A stretch of 15,222 nucleotides of DNA from an uncultured Pseudomonadaceae bacterium (GCA_947630465.1 CANRHT010000026.1:1-15222); one strand, 5' to 3'; counted from the first letter of the stretch, positions 5,365-14,352 are shown. Notes: generated by a model from the letters alone, not told the origin. Translations and numbers: made by a program.

Positions 5365-6294
5365 ATGGCCAGTATTCTTGATAGTGTTGATCAGCGCACA
5401 CAACTTGTTGGTGAGAACCGTCTTGAGATTTTGATGTTTCGCCTACACGGTCGCCAACTGTTTGCCATCAACGTGTTTAAAGTGCAAGAAGTGGTGCGCC
5501 TGCCTAAATTGACGCAAATCCCCCAGCGTCATCCGCACATGTGTGGGGTGATTACCTTGCGTGGCAAAACCATTCCGGTGATTGATTTAGCCCAAGCCAT
5601 TGGTATGCGCGCACTGGTGCCCGATGAAAACAGCACGGTGATTGTCACCGAATACAACCGCTCGATTCAGGCGTTTTTAATCGGTAGCGTTGAGCGCATC
5701 GTTAACTTGAACTGGGAAAGCATTCAGCCGCCTCCGCGCACGGCCGGCCGGCAGCATTATTTGACCGCCATTACCCGCGTGGATGATTCAATTGTAGAAA
5801 TCATTGATGTGGAAAAAGTGCTGGCTGAAATCGTGCCGATGAACACCAAAATCTCCGATGAAAAACTCAGTAATCCACTGTTCAGTAAAGCTGTGGGCCG
5901 TGAAGTGTTGATTATTGATGACTCCAAAGTGGCAATTAATCAGCTCAATGATGCGTTAACCCAGTTGGGCATTATTGTGCACCAAGCCACTGACGGCTTA
6001 AGAGGTTTGCAGCAGCTTAAATACTGGGCGGATCAAGGCGAAATTGTCACCGATAAATTGCTGATGGTCTTCACTGATGCGGAAATGCCCGAGATGGATG
6101 GCTACCGTCTCACCACCGAGATTCGCAATGACCCGCGCCTGCATGACTTGTATGTGGTGATGCACACCTCGCTCTCCGGTAGTTTTAACGCAGCGATGGT
6201 AGAAAAAGTCGGCTGTGATAACTTTTTATCTAAATTTCAGCCCGACCGCTTAGCCGATGTGATTGCTGACCGTTTAGCGCTGGATGAAGACTAG
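5365..6294 (+). CDS. cheV: Chemotaxis adaptor CheV (CheW-REC)
   Basis: The protein couples chemoreceptors to CheA through its CheW-like domain and can be tuned by phosphorylation of its receiver domain. Of its 309 residues, about 17-158 form the CheW-like domain (with the GVITLRGKTIPVIDL segment at 61-75), and about 179-305 form a receiver domain. The acidic pocket is Asp185-Asp186, the phospho-acceptor Asp238 (FTDAEMPEMDGY), with Thr268 and Lys290 completing the switch set, so the receiver should be phosphorylatable. An in-frame TTG sits at 5362, but the ATG at 5365 is preferred because it stands six bases after a strong AAAGGTGG. No other che gene is adjacent, as is common for CheV. Confidence 0.95.
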   Translation: MASILDSVDQRTQLVGENRLEILMFRLHGRQLFAINVFKVQEVVRLPKLTQIPQRHPHMCGVITLRGKTIPVIDLAQAIGMRALVPDENSTVIVTEYNRSIQAFLIGSVERIVNLNWESIQPPPRTAGRQHYLTAITRVDDSIVEIIDVEKVLAEIVPMNTKISDEKLSNPLFSKAVGREVLIIDDSKVAINQLNDALTQLGIIVHQATDGLRGLQQLKYWADQGEIVTDKLLMVFTDAEMPEMDGYRLTTEIRNDPRLHDLYVVMHTSLSGSFNAAMVEKVGCDNFLSKFQPDRLADVIADRLALDED

Positions 6295-6385
6295 GCGCTG
6301 ATAGCGCTGCAGGTCTGTTTGTTACGTGCTGATTTAAAGTATGTGCAGCGGTGCGCTGGGGGTGCGTCATTAAATCCCCCGCTTA

Positions 6386-6401
6386 GCCTGTTTAAACAGG
6401 C
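6386..6401. promoter_or_regulatory. Perfect 16-base palindrome before the CvfB-like gene
   Basis: GCCTGTTTAAACAGGC is a perfect palindrome about 90 bases after the cheV stop and 40 bases before the next start. It is followed by ATAATAGTTTTCTTT, so it could be a short intrinsic terminator for cheV (6-bp stem, TTAA loop). It could also be an operator, since CATAAT beside it (6401-6406) resembles a -10. The half-site spacing does not fit the LexA box. Confidence 0.45.
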
Positions 6402-6441
6402 ATAATAGTTTTCTTTAAATGTTCACTACAGGTACACAGGC

Positions 6442-7278
6442 ATGGCGTTGATTGGAGATATGAATACCCTGCAGGTCATTCGACAGGCTGATTTTGGCGT
6501 GTATTTAGATGGCGGCCCGCAAGGCGATATTCTTTTACCACGGCGTGAAATGCCCAAGGGTGAGCCTTGCGAAGACGAAGATTGGGTTAACGTGTTTGTT
6601 TACCTTGATAGCGAAGACCGCATTATCGCTACCAGTCGCACACCTACGATTAAGGTTGGTGAGTTTGCCAGTCTAAAAGTGATTGATATCAACCGCATCG
6701 GCTTGTTTTTAGATTGGGGCTTAAATAAAGATTTATTACTGCCGCATTCCGAAGAAAAACGCCCGCTGCAAATCGGTGATTATTGCGTGGTGTACGCCTA
6801 TATTGATGAGCGCACCAAGCGTATTACCGCCACCGCACACTTAGACCGTTATGTGGATCGCACGCCAGCTCACTATAGCGTGGGGCAAGAAGTGGATTTG
6901 CTGATTGTTGAGCCGACGGATTTGGGTTTTAAAGCCATTATCAACAGTGAACACTGGGGCTTGATTCATAAAAACGAAGCCTTTAAGTTTTTGCGCGGTG
7001 GTATGCAAGAACGTGGTTTTATCCGAGAAGTGCGTGATGATGGCTTGATCAACCTCAGCTTACAGCCACAAGGTCAAGAGTTGCGCGACAGCCTCAGTGA
7101 AGCCATTCTTACCCAGTTGCGTGACAACGACGGCCGTTTAGCGCTCAGTGATAAAAGTCCTGCACCCTTGATTGCACAAACCTTTGGCGTGAGTAAAGGT
7201 AACTTTAAAAAGGCCATTGGCGGTCTGTACAAACAGGGCATGATTCGTATTCTGCCAGACGCAATCGAACTGGTATAA
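6442..7278 (+). CDS. CvfB/YitL-like S1 RNA-binding protein
   Basis: This 278-residue protein has the CvfB architecture: three successive S1-type OB-fold domains (about 5-65, 71-133 and 145-208) and a C-terminal winged helix (about 218-275). Repeated S1 signatures are FGVYLDGGPQGDILLP (18-33), IGLFLDWGLNKDLLLP (86-101) and the GLIHKNE strand near 173. CvfB proteins bind RNA, and the Staphylococcus aureus founder affects virulence gene expression; the target RNAs in proteobacteria are not known. It is cytoplasmic. The ATG has AGG at 6430-6432. It ends 21 bases before the exporter adaptor gene, on the same strand, so co-transcription is likely. Confidence 0.88.
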   Translation: MALIGDMNTLQVIRQADFGVYLDGGPQGDILLPRREMPKGEPCEDEDWVNVFVYLDSEDRIIATSRTPTIKVGEFASLKVIDINRIGLFLDWGLNKDLLLPHSEEKRPLQIGDYCVVYAYIDERTKRITATAHLDRYVDRTPAHYSVGQEVDLLIVEPTDLGFKAIINSEHWGLIHKNEAFKFLRGGMQERGFIREVRDDGLINLSLQPQGQELRDSLSEAILTQLRDNDGRLALSDKSPAPLIAQTFGVSKGNFKKAIGGLYKQGMIRILPDAIELV

Positions 7279-7299
7279 CACGGCGGTAACGAGACTCAA

Positions 7300-8514
7300 A
7301 TGCGCATTATTTATGGATTGCTGATTGCTGCACTGTGCGCCGTTCTATTGATTGGTGTACCCAAATGGCGCGGTCCAGTGCTGCCCGCGTTGACTGTTGA
7401 GTTGCTGCCGATGGAGTTGCGTATTGTTGCCAGTGGCGAAGTGCGTTATCAATCGTTGGCACGCATCGGTAGCGAAATTACCGGCACCGTCACCGCGCGC
7501 CATGTGCGTGAAGGCGATACGGTCAGTAAAGGTGACTTGCTGCTTGAGCTCAATCCTGATGAGTTACAAGCACGTCTCGACCAAGCGCAAACACTCTTGC
7601 AGCAATTGCAAAAAGTCAGCCGTCCACAAGCGCAAGCCGCTTTAGCTGAAGCACGCGACAATCAGCGTCAAGCCAGCCGTGAAGCGCGGCGCCGTGAAGC
7701 CTTGGCGCAGAAAGGGGTGATTTCTGCCGAGCAAGTTGAGCAAGCGCAGCGCTTAGAACTTAATGCGAAAACGGCACTGACCCGCGCGCAACTCAGTGTT
7801 GATTCGTTAGCTGTCAATAGCACCGAAGAGCGTTTACTGCAGCAGCGTATTAACAGTGCTGAGGCAGAACTGGCGAAAACCCGTATCTATGCACCCTTTG
7901 CAGGACGCGTACAAACCCGTAATGTCGAGCCGGGCGATTTAGTGCAACCCAGTAAAGTACTCTTAGAAATTGCCCGCAGTGACGGTGTAGACAGTAGCGG
8001 TGCCGCCAGCGATGGTTTAGAAGTGGTGGTGGCGCTGGATGAGAAAAACTTTGCGCCGTTACAGCTGCAACAACCGGTGCAATTGATTGCCGATGCCTGG
8101 CCTGAGCAAGAAGTGCGCGGCGTGGTACGCTTTATTGCCCCAGCGGTGGACAGCGGGCGCGGCACCATTGATGTGCATATTGATGTCGTGGCCAATACAG
8201 ATCAAACCCCGCAACAGCATACTTTTTTACAGGGCATGACCGTCTCGGCCAATATCATTGCCGCTCAACGCGAGCGCACTTTGGTGCTGCCCAATGATTA
8301 TCTAGTGCGCACCGCCGCTGGGCAGAGTCAGGTGTTGCGTTGGCAGGATGGCACTGTAACTGCGGTCGATGTGCAGTTGGGTTTACGCAATATGACTCAC
8401 AGTGAAATCACCTCAGGTTTGGCCGAAGGTGATGTGGTGGTGCAAGCCGGTAAAGTCAGCGACGGCCAGCGTGCGCGGGTGCGCTTTGAGCAGGCGCAGC
8501 ATGTCATTCGTTAG
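7300..8514 (+). CDS. Periplasmic adaptor (membrane fusion) protein of an ABC exporter
   Basis: This 404-residue HlyD/MacA-type adaptor bridges an inner-membrane ABC transporter to the periplasm or an outer-membrane channel. It has one N-terminal membrane anchor (about 4-23), a split lipoyl domain (about 55-88, with GSEITGTVTARHVREGD, and 196-226, with APFAGRVQTRNVEPGD), an alpha-helical hairpin between them (about 88-195, rich in Gln, Ala and Arg with heptad character), a beta-barrel region (about 240-325) and a membrane-proximal domain at the end. No lipobox Cys is seen, so it is a transmembrane-anchored rather than lipid-anchored form. GAGA stands a few bases before the ATG. The permease gene starts 14 bases before its stop. 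No TolC-like gene is in the window. Confidence 0.93.
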   Translation: MRIIYGLLIAALCAVLLIGVPKWRGPVLPALTVELLPMELRIVASGEVRYQSLARIGSEITGTVTARHVREGDTVSKGDLLLELNPDELQARLDQAQTLLQQLQKVSRPQAQAALAEARDNQRQASREARRREALAQKGVISAEQVEQAQRLELNAKTALTRAQLSVDSLAVNSTEERLLQQRINSAEAELAKTRIYAPFAGRVQTRNVEPGDLVQPSKVLLEIARSDGVDSSGAASDGLEVVVALDEKNFAPLQLQQPVQLIADAWPEQEVRGVVRFIAPAVDSGRGTIDVHIDVVANTDQTPQQHTFLQGMTVSANIIAAQRERTLVLPNDYLVRTAAGQSQVLRWQDGTVTAVDVQLGLRNMTHSEITSGLAEGDVVVQAGKVSDGQRARVRFEQAQHVIR

Positions 8515-9742
8515 CTCGTTGCTGGATTTACGCAACTCGCTGTGGATTGAATGGCGCATTGCCCTGCGTTTTCTTGCTGATAACCCCCTGCAAACCTTGT
8601 TGATCAGTGTGGCGATTTCCGTCGGTGCGGCGGTGATTGTGTTTATCACCGCGCTGATGATGGGGCTGCAAAATAACGTCATTGATAAAACCCTCGGCAC
8701 TCAAGCGCATATCCGTATTGAGGCCACACGCCAGCACAATATTTTATCAGCGACGCCGTCTGGTCAGTATGTCTGGGCGCTAGAGAGTCCACGGGCGCAG
8801 CGCTTGCAAACCATCAACAACTGGCAAGAAGTGCGTGATGCACTGGATCAAAACGCCGTGTTAAATACGGTCTCGCCATTGATCTCAGGTCCCGCTTTTG
8901 CCCAAAAAGGTAACGCCCGTGCGTCCATCGCTTTAATGGGCATTGATCCGCAGCGTTATGCCGGCATTATTGAGCTCAAAGATTATCTGCAAGAAGGGCG
9001 CTTTAGTGTCGGTGCCAGTGATGTGTTGATTGGTCGGCAACTGGCGGAAGACTTAGGCTTACGCACCGGTGATAAATTACGTTTAGATGCTGGTGATAAT
9101 CGTCAAGCTGTGATGGATGTGGCCGGTATTTTTGAGCTGGGCGTGCGTGAGTTGGACAGCCGTTATGTGTATACCGATCTCAAACAAGCGCAAAGCCTGC
9201 TTAATTTGCCCGGTGGTATTACAATTTTAGAATTAAAAATTACCGATGTGTTTACCGCTGAATACTGGGCGCAGCGCATTGAACAACTCACCGGTTTGCA
9301 TGTGCAAAGCTGGATGGAAAGTAACGGGCAGCTGCTCAATGCCTTGCGCTCACAAACCATGACCACGCAAATGATTCGGGTGTTTGTCGCCATGTCTGTG
9401 ATCTTTGGTATCGCCAGCGTGCTAGCGGTCAGTGTGGTGCAGCGCACCCGTGAAATCGGTATTTTACGCGCGATGGGCAGCTCCCAGCAGCAGATTTTGC
9501 GGGTATTTCTCTTGCAGGGTGGTTTGCTGGGTTTAGCGGGATCATTGCTGGGCGTGTTGGTGGGGTACAGTTTGATTCAGGTGTTTAACAGTTTTGAAGG
9601 GCGTTTGTTTTTGATTCGCCTTGAGCCATCGATGCTGCTGTCCGCAATTTTAATTGCCACTCTGGCGGGCGTGATTGCCGCCGTAGTACCGGCACGTCGT
9701 GCAGCAAAATATGATCCCGCCGTGGCGATTCGTTATGTCTAA
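8501..9742 (+). CDS. FtsX/MacB/LolC-type ABC transporter permease
   Basis: This is a 413-residue permease of the mechanotransmission type (MacB, LolC/E, DevC). It has a short cytoplasmic N-terminus, one membrane helix at about 32-54, a large periplasmic domain (about 60-285, containing the GTQAHIRIEA and DVLIGRQLAEDLGL segments) and three C-terminal helices (about 290-313, 330-358 and 378-400). A conserved VQRTREIGILRAMGSS cytoplasmic loop, the coupling region to the ATPase, sits between the second and third helices. A longer frame opens at 8402, but the ATG at 8501 is the likely start: it removes a non-homologous extension, overlaps the adaptor gene by only 14 bases and has GAG upstream. The transported substrate cannot be told from sequence; lipids, lipoproteins or macrolide-like molecules are possible in this superfamily. 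Confidence 0.92.
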   Translation: MSFVSSLLDLRNSLWIEWRIALRFLADNPLQTLLISVAISVGAAVIVFITALMMGLQNNVIDKTLGTQAHIRIEATRQHNILSATPSGQYVWALESPRAQRLQTINNWQEVRDALDQNAVLNTVSPLISGPAFAQKGNARASIALMGIDPQRYAGIIELKDYLQEGRFSVGASDVLIGRQLAEDLGLRTGDKLRLDAGDNRQAVMDVAGIFELGVRELDSRYVYTDLKQAQSLLNLPGGITILELKITDVFTAEYWAQRIEQLTGLHVQSWMESNGQLLNALRSQTMTTQMIRVFVAMSVIFGIASVLAVSVVQRTREIGILRAMGSSQQQILRVFLLQGGLLGLAGSLLGVLVGYSLIQVFNSFEGRLFLIRLEPSMLLSAILIATLAGVIAAVVPARRAAKYDPAVAIRYV

Positions 9743-10493
9743 ATCACGCCTCTTAGCCCAAGCGGGCGATCAGCAAGTGGTCCTGCAATTGGATCGGCTG
9801 AATAAGATTTTTAACGCTGAGACGCCACTGGAAAACCATGTGCTGCATGATATTTCCTTACAAGTCAGTCGTGGCGAATTGGTCGCGTTGGTGGGTACAT
9901 CCGGTTCAGGTAAAAGTACGCTGCTGAATGTGATGGGCTTGCTGGATGTGTCGTCATCGGGCGAGCTGCGCATTCAAGGGCACTTGGTGCAAGGTTTAAC
10001 CGAGCAACAACGCACGCAACTGCGCAGTGAGTCGATTGGTTTTGTGTTTCAGTTTCACCATTTGATCAGTGCTTTCAGTGTGTTGGATAACGTGCTGATG
10101 CCATTAATGCTACGTTACGGTAAACCTTCAGCTGAGCAAACGGCCTACGCCGAATACCTGCTCAATGAAGTGGGACTGGCCAATTACATGCGCCAACCCA
10201 CCAATCGTTTATCCGGCGGCCAGCAGCAGCGGGTGGCGATTGCCCGCGCTTTGGTCACGCGCCCAGCATTGGTCTTGGCCGATGAGCCCACCGGTAATCT
10301 TGATACGCAAACCGCCGATGAGGTGTTCAGTTTATTTGAGCGCTTTAACGTCGAACATCAATGCGCCATTGTGATTGTCACCCATGATCCGCGCCTCAGC
10401 GCGCGCTGCCCACGCACCATTCGTCTCACCGATGGGCGCGTGGTGTATGACGGTGCTTCAGCCGATTTACCCGGCTTATTTATCACTCCTTAA
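9735..10493 (+). CDS. LolD/MacB-type ABC transporter ATPase
   Basis: This 252-residue cytoplasmic ATPase drives the adjacent permease. Walker A is GTSGSGKST (54-62), the Q-loop Gln106 lies in FVFQFHHL, the signature is [15 protein letters not shown] (159-173), Walker B with the catalytic Glu is [12 protein letters not shown] (179-190; Asp183, Glu184) and the switch His217 is in VTHD. All are intact. It belongs to the LolD/MacB/FtsE-like group. The ATG at 9735 overlaps the end of the permease frame by eight bases, and the in-frame ATG at 9699 would overlap much more, so 9735 is preferred. The order adaptor-permease-ATPase with overlapping ends is the same as in cyanobacterial devBCA and indicates one translationally coupled operon. 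Confidence 0.95.
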   Translation: MSKSRLLAQAGDQQVVLQLDRLNKIFNAETPLENHVLHDISLQVSRGELVALVGTSGSGKSTLLNVMGLLDVSSSGELRIQGHLVQGLTEQQRTQLRSESIGFVFQFHHLISAFSVLDNVLMPLMLRYGKPSAEQTAYAEYLLNEVGLANYMRQPTNRLSGGQQQRVAIARALVTRPALVLADEPTGNLDTQTADEVFSLFERFNVEHQCAIVIVTHDPRLSARCPRTIRLTDGRVVYDGASADLPGLFITP

Positions 10494-10754
10494 GGACTTC
10501 AGCGAGCCTTTAATCAAGCTGCAATTATGTGCGGCAAAGTAACTGATCAAGTTGTTCTTAGTTTTGATTAAATAGATCTATATTGCCGCTTGCGAGAAGT
10601 TAATATGTTGCGGATACTTAAGTGTATTAATAGCTGATGAAGCCTAAGTTGTGGTTTTAAAGACATATTAAATAAGTCAAAAACTGCTGTGTCAGCCTCG
10701 TGCAATCATCAATTGCTGTGCACTTATGCTTCTCAATAACGAAGGTCAACATGT
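10494..10754. other. Intergenic region before the multi-sensor c-di-GMP gene
   Basis: These 261 AT-rich bases hold no gene. A TATATT at 10579-10584 could be a -10 element, but the best -35 is poor (TTCTTA at 18 bases). I see no clear terminator after the exporter operon and no FNR/ANR-type TTGAT-N4-ATCAA site. GAAGG at 10741-10745 is the ribosome binding site of the next gene. Confidence 0.5.
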
Positions 10755-13700
10755 ATGTCCGACATCTCAGTGCGTGCTCAACTTGATATTGTGCCGTGGA
10801 GCTCAAGTTTTGAGACCGGTATTGCCATTATTGATGAGCAGCACCAGCGTTTAGTGGCGCTGATTAATGACCTTGCCCACGCGTTTGTGCAAGGTGGTTC
10901 GGTCTCTGAAATCGAGCGGGTGTTGGATGCGCTACTGGATTACGCCGCGTATCACTTCGAAGCTGAAGAGCACCTGTGGGCTGAGGTGTTATTGGATGAC
11001 AGCTGGTACACCGGGCATCTAGAAACTCATGCTAGTTTTTTTACTCAAGTGGCGGACATGCGTGCTCAGTTGTATAGCGCTGATGATGCTGACAGTGCCG
11101 CGCTGCTCGATGAGTTATTAGCCTTTTTAACCAGTTGGCTGGCGCATCATATTTTATATGAGGATAAGCGCTTTTCATTGGCGTACTTGCAGTTGCGTGA
11201 TGGCGTTGATATTGACGCAGCTAAACACAATGCTGTTGTGGCGATGACCGGGCAGACCTCGAAGCTGATTCAAAATGTGCTGGTGATGTATAAAGAGTTA
11301 TCGGCGCGTACCTTGAACTTAGAGCGTGCGGCACACCTGCGTGAAGTGGCTGAGCAAGAGTTACTCAAGCAAAAGAAAAACTGGAGTTCAGTGCTGCGCG
11401 TGGGTGGCGATAACTTATGGGATTGGGATTTTTCTACAGTTGACCCCTTGCGCAGTGATGAGCGCGTGATTGCAGAGCAGTTTACGCAAGGCGGCCTGCA
11501 TGTTCATGAAGAGGATTGGCCCGGGCTCTATCAGGCATTTATGAGCTATTTGCTCGGCCGCAGTGATGTGTTTTTGCATCAGCATCGGGTGTTGGATGCG
11601 AGCGGTCATCTGCGCTGGGTGCAGTCGCGCGGTAAGATTATTGAGCAGGATGCACAGGGTCGTCCACTGCGCATGGTTGGCACCCAGACGGATATTACTG
11701 AGCGTAAGACCACCGAGTTAACGCTACGACGTGAGCGTGATACGCGTGCGTTGATCAGTGATTTTGCGGCGGACTTTATGGCGTCTTCCACGGATGATTT
11801 TGATGCGGCTATCAATCGAGCCCTGCAGCGCAGCGGTGAGTACATGCAAGCCGACCGTACGTATGTGTTTTTGGTCAGCGCAGATGGTTACCGCATGAAC
11901 AATACCCATGAGTGGTGTGCCGCTGGGGTTGAGCCTGAAATAGCCAATCTACAAGGCATTCCCTCAAGTGCGTTGCCGTGGTGGTGGAGTCAGTTTCGTG
12001 ATGTGGGGTATGTGTTGGTGCCGCGTGTCAGTGAGATGCCAGCTGAGGCGCAGAATGAATATCAAATTCTAGCTTCGCAAGATATTCAGTCGGTGTGTGT
12101 GTATCCGCTTTACATTGGTAAAGAGTTGGTTGGCTTTATGGGCAGCGATTCTGTGGGGCAAGAACGCGATTGGGGGCAGGAAGTCATTGAGTTTTTGAGC
12201 TTAATGAGCGACCTGGTGAGCATCGCTTTAGGGCACCGCCAGCTGCATGAAAAGCGCGCACATGCCATCAGTCAATTACAGCGTGCCGAGGAATACGCGC
12301 ATCTGGGGCATTGGCATGTGGATTACACCACGCAAACGGTGACTTGGTCGCAAGAAATGTATCGCATCTTGGAATGTGATCCTGCGTGTTTTACTCCAGA
12401 GCTTGACTCTTATGCAAAATTTTTACATCCCGATGATCATGTGGGCTTATTGAGTGCTTATGAGAGCGCTAAGGCTGCGCAAGGTGATTTGTATTTTGAG
12501 CATAAGTTAGTTCTAGAGAATCAGCGTGTTAAGTACCTCGAATTGCGCGGGCGTTTTAATGTCATAGGCAATGCTTTAACAGATGTTGCTGAAGGTACAG
12601 TGCAGGATATCACCGAGAAAGTTGAGCACCGTGAGACCTTGGAGCGTTTAGCGTTTCAAGATGCTTTAACTGGATTGCCGAACCGCCGTGCGTTTGAAGA
12701 TCAGTTGGCACGCGAGATGGAGCACTGTCAGCGCCATGACCGCCACTTAGTATTGGCGCTGCTTGATTTAGATGACTTTCGTGCAGCCAATGAGCGTTAT
12801 GGCATTGATGTCGGTGATGCGTTATTAACAGCGTTGGCCAATCGTATTCGGCACATGTTTAAAGAATCAGTGTTGGTGGCGCGTGTGGGCGGCGATGAAT
12901 TTGCTGTGCTCCTGACGCAAATGAAGCATGAAGATGGCTATTTTCAGCAGCTCAATCGTTTGTTAGCGGTGGTGAATAAACCTTTATTAATTAAAGATGC
13001 TGAAATTGTATTGACCGCAAGTATTGGTGTGGCGGAGTACCCGCAGCCTACAGATATTGTCGGTGAGCAATTACTTCGACAAGCGCAGCAGGCGTTATTC
13101 CAAGCGAAAATACTGGGTAAAGGCCGCTTTCAAAAGTATGACCTGGGTTCAGAGCAAGATGCGCGTGCCCTGACAGGGCGCTTGGATGAAGTGCGTAAAG
13201 CCTTGTACGACGATGAGTTGGTCTTGTATTACCAGCCTAAAGTACACATGAAGACCGGTGTGGTTTTTGGCGTTGAGGCGTTGGTGCGCTGGCGTAAAAG
13301 TACCGGCGAACTGGTACCGCCGAGTGATTTTTTACCGGCGCTGTATAACCATCCGCTTGAAGTTGAGTTGGGCGATTGGGTGATTCGTACGGCCTTGGCG
13401 CAGATGAGTGTGTGGCAAGAGCAAGGCTTGCAGATTCAGGTCAGTGTGAATGTCAGTGGTTTGCAGTTGTTTGAGAGTGATTTTGTAGAAAAACTCAGCC
13501 TTGACTTGCAAGCCTACCCCGATGTTTCGCCTACTCTGTTGCAGCTTGAGGTGCTGGAGAGTAGTGCCTTAAATGATCTGGAAATGGTGTCAGTGGTGAT
13601 GCAGCGTTCTCGCGATCTGGGTGTGAGTTTTGCGCTGGATGATTTTGGTACGGGGTATTCGTCTTTAGCGTACCTGAAGCATTTGCCGGCCAGTGTGTTA

Positions 13701-14306
13701 AAAATCGATCAGAGTTTTGTGCGCGGGATGATGGAAAATACAGATGATTTGGCCATTATTTCGGGTGTGGTGGGTATGGCTAAGGCGTTTGGTTTGCAGG
13801 TATTAGCTGAAGGTGTTGAAAGTGTGGAGCATGGGCATATGTTGCTCAGGCTTGGTTGTGAACAAGGGCAGGGCTATGGTATCGCACGGCCGATGCCAGC
13901 GAGTGAACTGGTGGACTGGGTGCGCAATTGGCAGACTGTACCGGCGTGGGCTGGGCAAACAGCGGTGGATACCAGTCATTTGCCGTTATTGTATGCGGAA
14001 GTTGAGCACCGACGCTGGGTAGTGAGTTTGAAAAAGCTATTGCATGGCGAAACCAATACAGCACCGGTGCTGGATCACCATCAATGTCGAGTGGGTATTT
14101 GGATTGACAGTGAGGCGCATCAATTGTTTGCTGGCTGTACTAAATTTGCGCATGTGGTGTATTTGCATAAGGAATTGCATGCGCTGGGTCGCAGTGCGAT
14201 TTCTTTGTATACCAAGGGTGAAGTTGAGTCCGCCTTGATGCTCATACCGAAAATACGCATGCAGCGTGATGACTTTTTAACCGAGTTACGGACGTTGATT
14301 GGCTGA
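10755..14306 (+). CDS. Hemerythrin-PAS-GAF-PAS-GGDEF-EAL-CZB c-di-GMP turnover protein
   Basis: This 1183-residue soluble protein has no predicted membrane segment. Residues about 10-147 form a bacteriohemerythrin domain with all seven diiron ligands: His30, His67, Glu71, His88, His92, His132 and Asp137. PAS/PAC (about 205-320, ending in TDITERK), GAF (about 330-495) and a second PAS (about 507-625, ending in QDITEK) follow. The GGDEF domain (about 630-795) has an intact GGDEF at 712-716 but lacks the RxxD inhibitory site (KESV at 703-706). The EAL domain (about 805-1060) keeps Glu841, Asn899, Glu932, Asp962-Asp963, Lys983, Glu1019 and Gln1039, so phosphodiesterase activity is expected. The C-terminus is a CZB zinc-binding domain with His1085, Cys1111 (CRVGIW), His1138 and His1142. 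It can probably both make and degrade c-di-GMP, with the balance set by O2, redox state or zinc (inference). The ATG at 10755 is nine bases after GAAGG. Confidence 0.95.
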   Translation: MSDISVRAQLDIVPWSSSFETGIAIIDEQHQRLVALINDLAHAFVQGGSVSEIERVLDALLDYAAYHFEAEEHLWAEVLLDDSWYTGHLETHASFFTQVADMRAQLYSADDADSAALLDELLAFLTSWLAHHILYEDKRFSLAYLQLRDGVDIDAAKHNAVVAMTGQTSKLIQNVLVMYKELSARTLNLERAAHLREVAEQELLKQKKNWSSVLRVGGDNLWDWDFSTVDPLRSDERVIAEQFTQGGLHVHEEDWPGLYQAFMSYLLGRSDVFLHQHRVLDASGHLRWVQSRGKIIEQDAQGRPLRMVGTQTDITERKTTELTLRRERDTRALISDFAADFMASSTDDFDAAINRALQRSGEYMQADRTYVFLVSADGYRMNNTHEWCAAGVEPEIANLQGIPSSALPWWWSQFRDVGYVLVPRVSEMPAEAQNEYQILASQDIQSVCVYPLYIGKELVGFMGSDSVGQERDWGQEVIEFLSLMSDLVSIALGHRQLHEKRAHAISQLQRAEEYAHLGHWHVDYTTQTVTWSQEMYRILECDPACFTPELDSYAKFLHPDDHVGLLSAYESAKAAQGDLYFEHKLVLENQRVKYLELRGRFNVIGNALTDVAEGTVQDITEKVEHRETLERLAFQDALTGLPNRRAFEDQLAREMEHCQRHDRHLVLALLDLDDFRAANERYGIDVGDALLTALANRIRHMFKESVLVARVGGDEFAVLLTQMKHEDGYFQQLNRLLAVVNKPLLIKDAEIVLTASIGVAEYPQPTDIVGEQLLRQAQQALFQAKILGKGRFQKYDLGSEQDARALTGRLDEVRKALYDDELVLYYQPKVHMKTGVVFGVEALVRWRKSTGELVPPSDFLPALYNHPLEVELGDWVIRTALAQMSVWQEQGLQIQVSVNVSGLQLFESDFVEKLSLDLQAYPDVSPTLLQLEVLESSALNDLEMVSVVMQRSRDLGVSFALDDFGTGYSSLAYLKHLPASVLKIDQSFVRGMMENTDDLAIISGVVGMAKAFGLQVLAEGVESVEHGHMLLRLGCEQGQGYGIARPMPASELVDWVRNWQTVPAWAGQTAVDTSHLPLLYAEVEHRRWVVSLKKLLHGETNTAPVLDHHQCRVGIWIDSEAHQLFAGCTKFAHVVYLHKELHALGRSAISLYTKGEVESALMLIPKIRMQRDDFLTELRTLIG

Positions 14307-14327
14307 TGCTTTACTCACTGTAATCTC

Positions 14328-14352
14328 TGGGAGCGCGGGCCGCTGGCCCGCA
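14328..14352. repeat. GC-rich palindromic REP element, copy 2
   Basis: This is identical over 25 bases to the copy at 3150-3174, with stem GCGGGCC (14335-14341) and GGCCCGC (14345-14351) and loop GCT. It lies 21 bases after the stop of the c-di-GMP gene, a typical place for REP elements, where it may stabilise the mRNA 3' end. Confidence 0.85.

Noticed and set aside
6386..6401. LexA (SOS) box
   Set aside because: The CTGT and ACAG halves are separated by four bases, not the eight needed.
8402..8500. N-terminal extension of the permease from an ATG at 8402
   Set aside because: It overlaps the adaptor gene by more than 100 bases, has no homologous character, and a better start exists at 8501.
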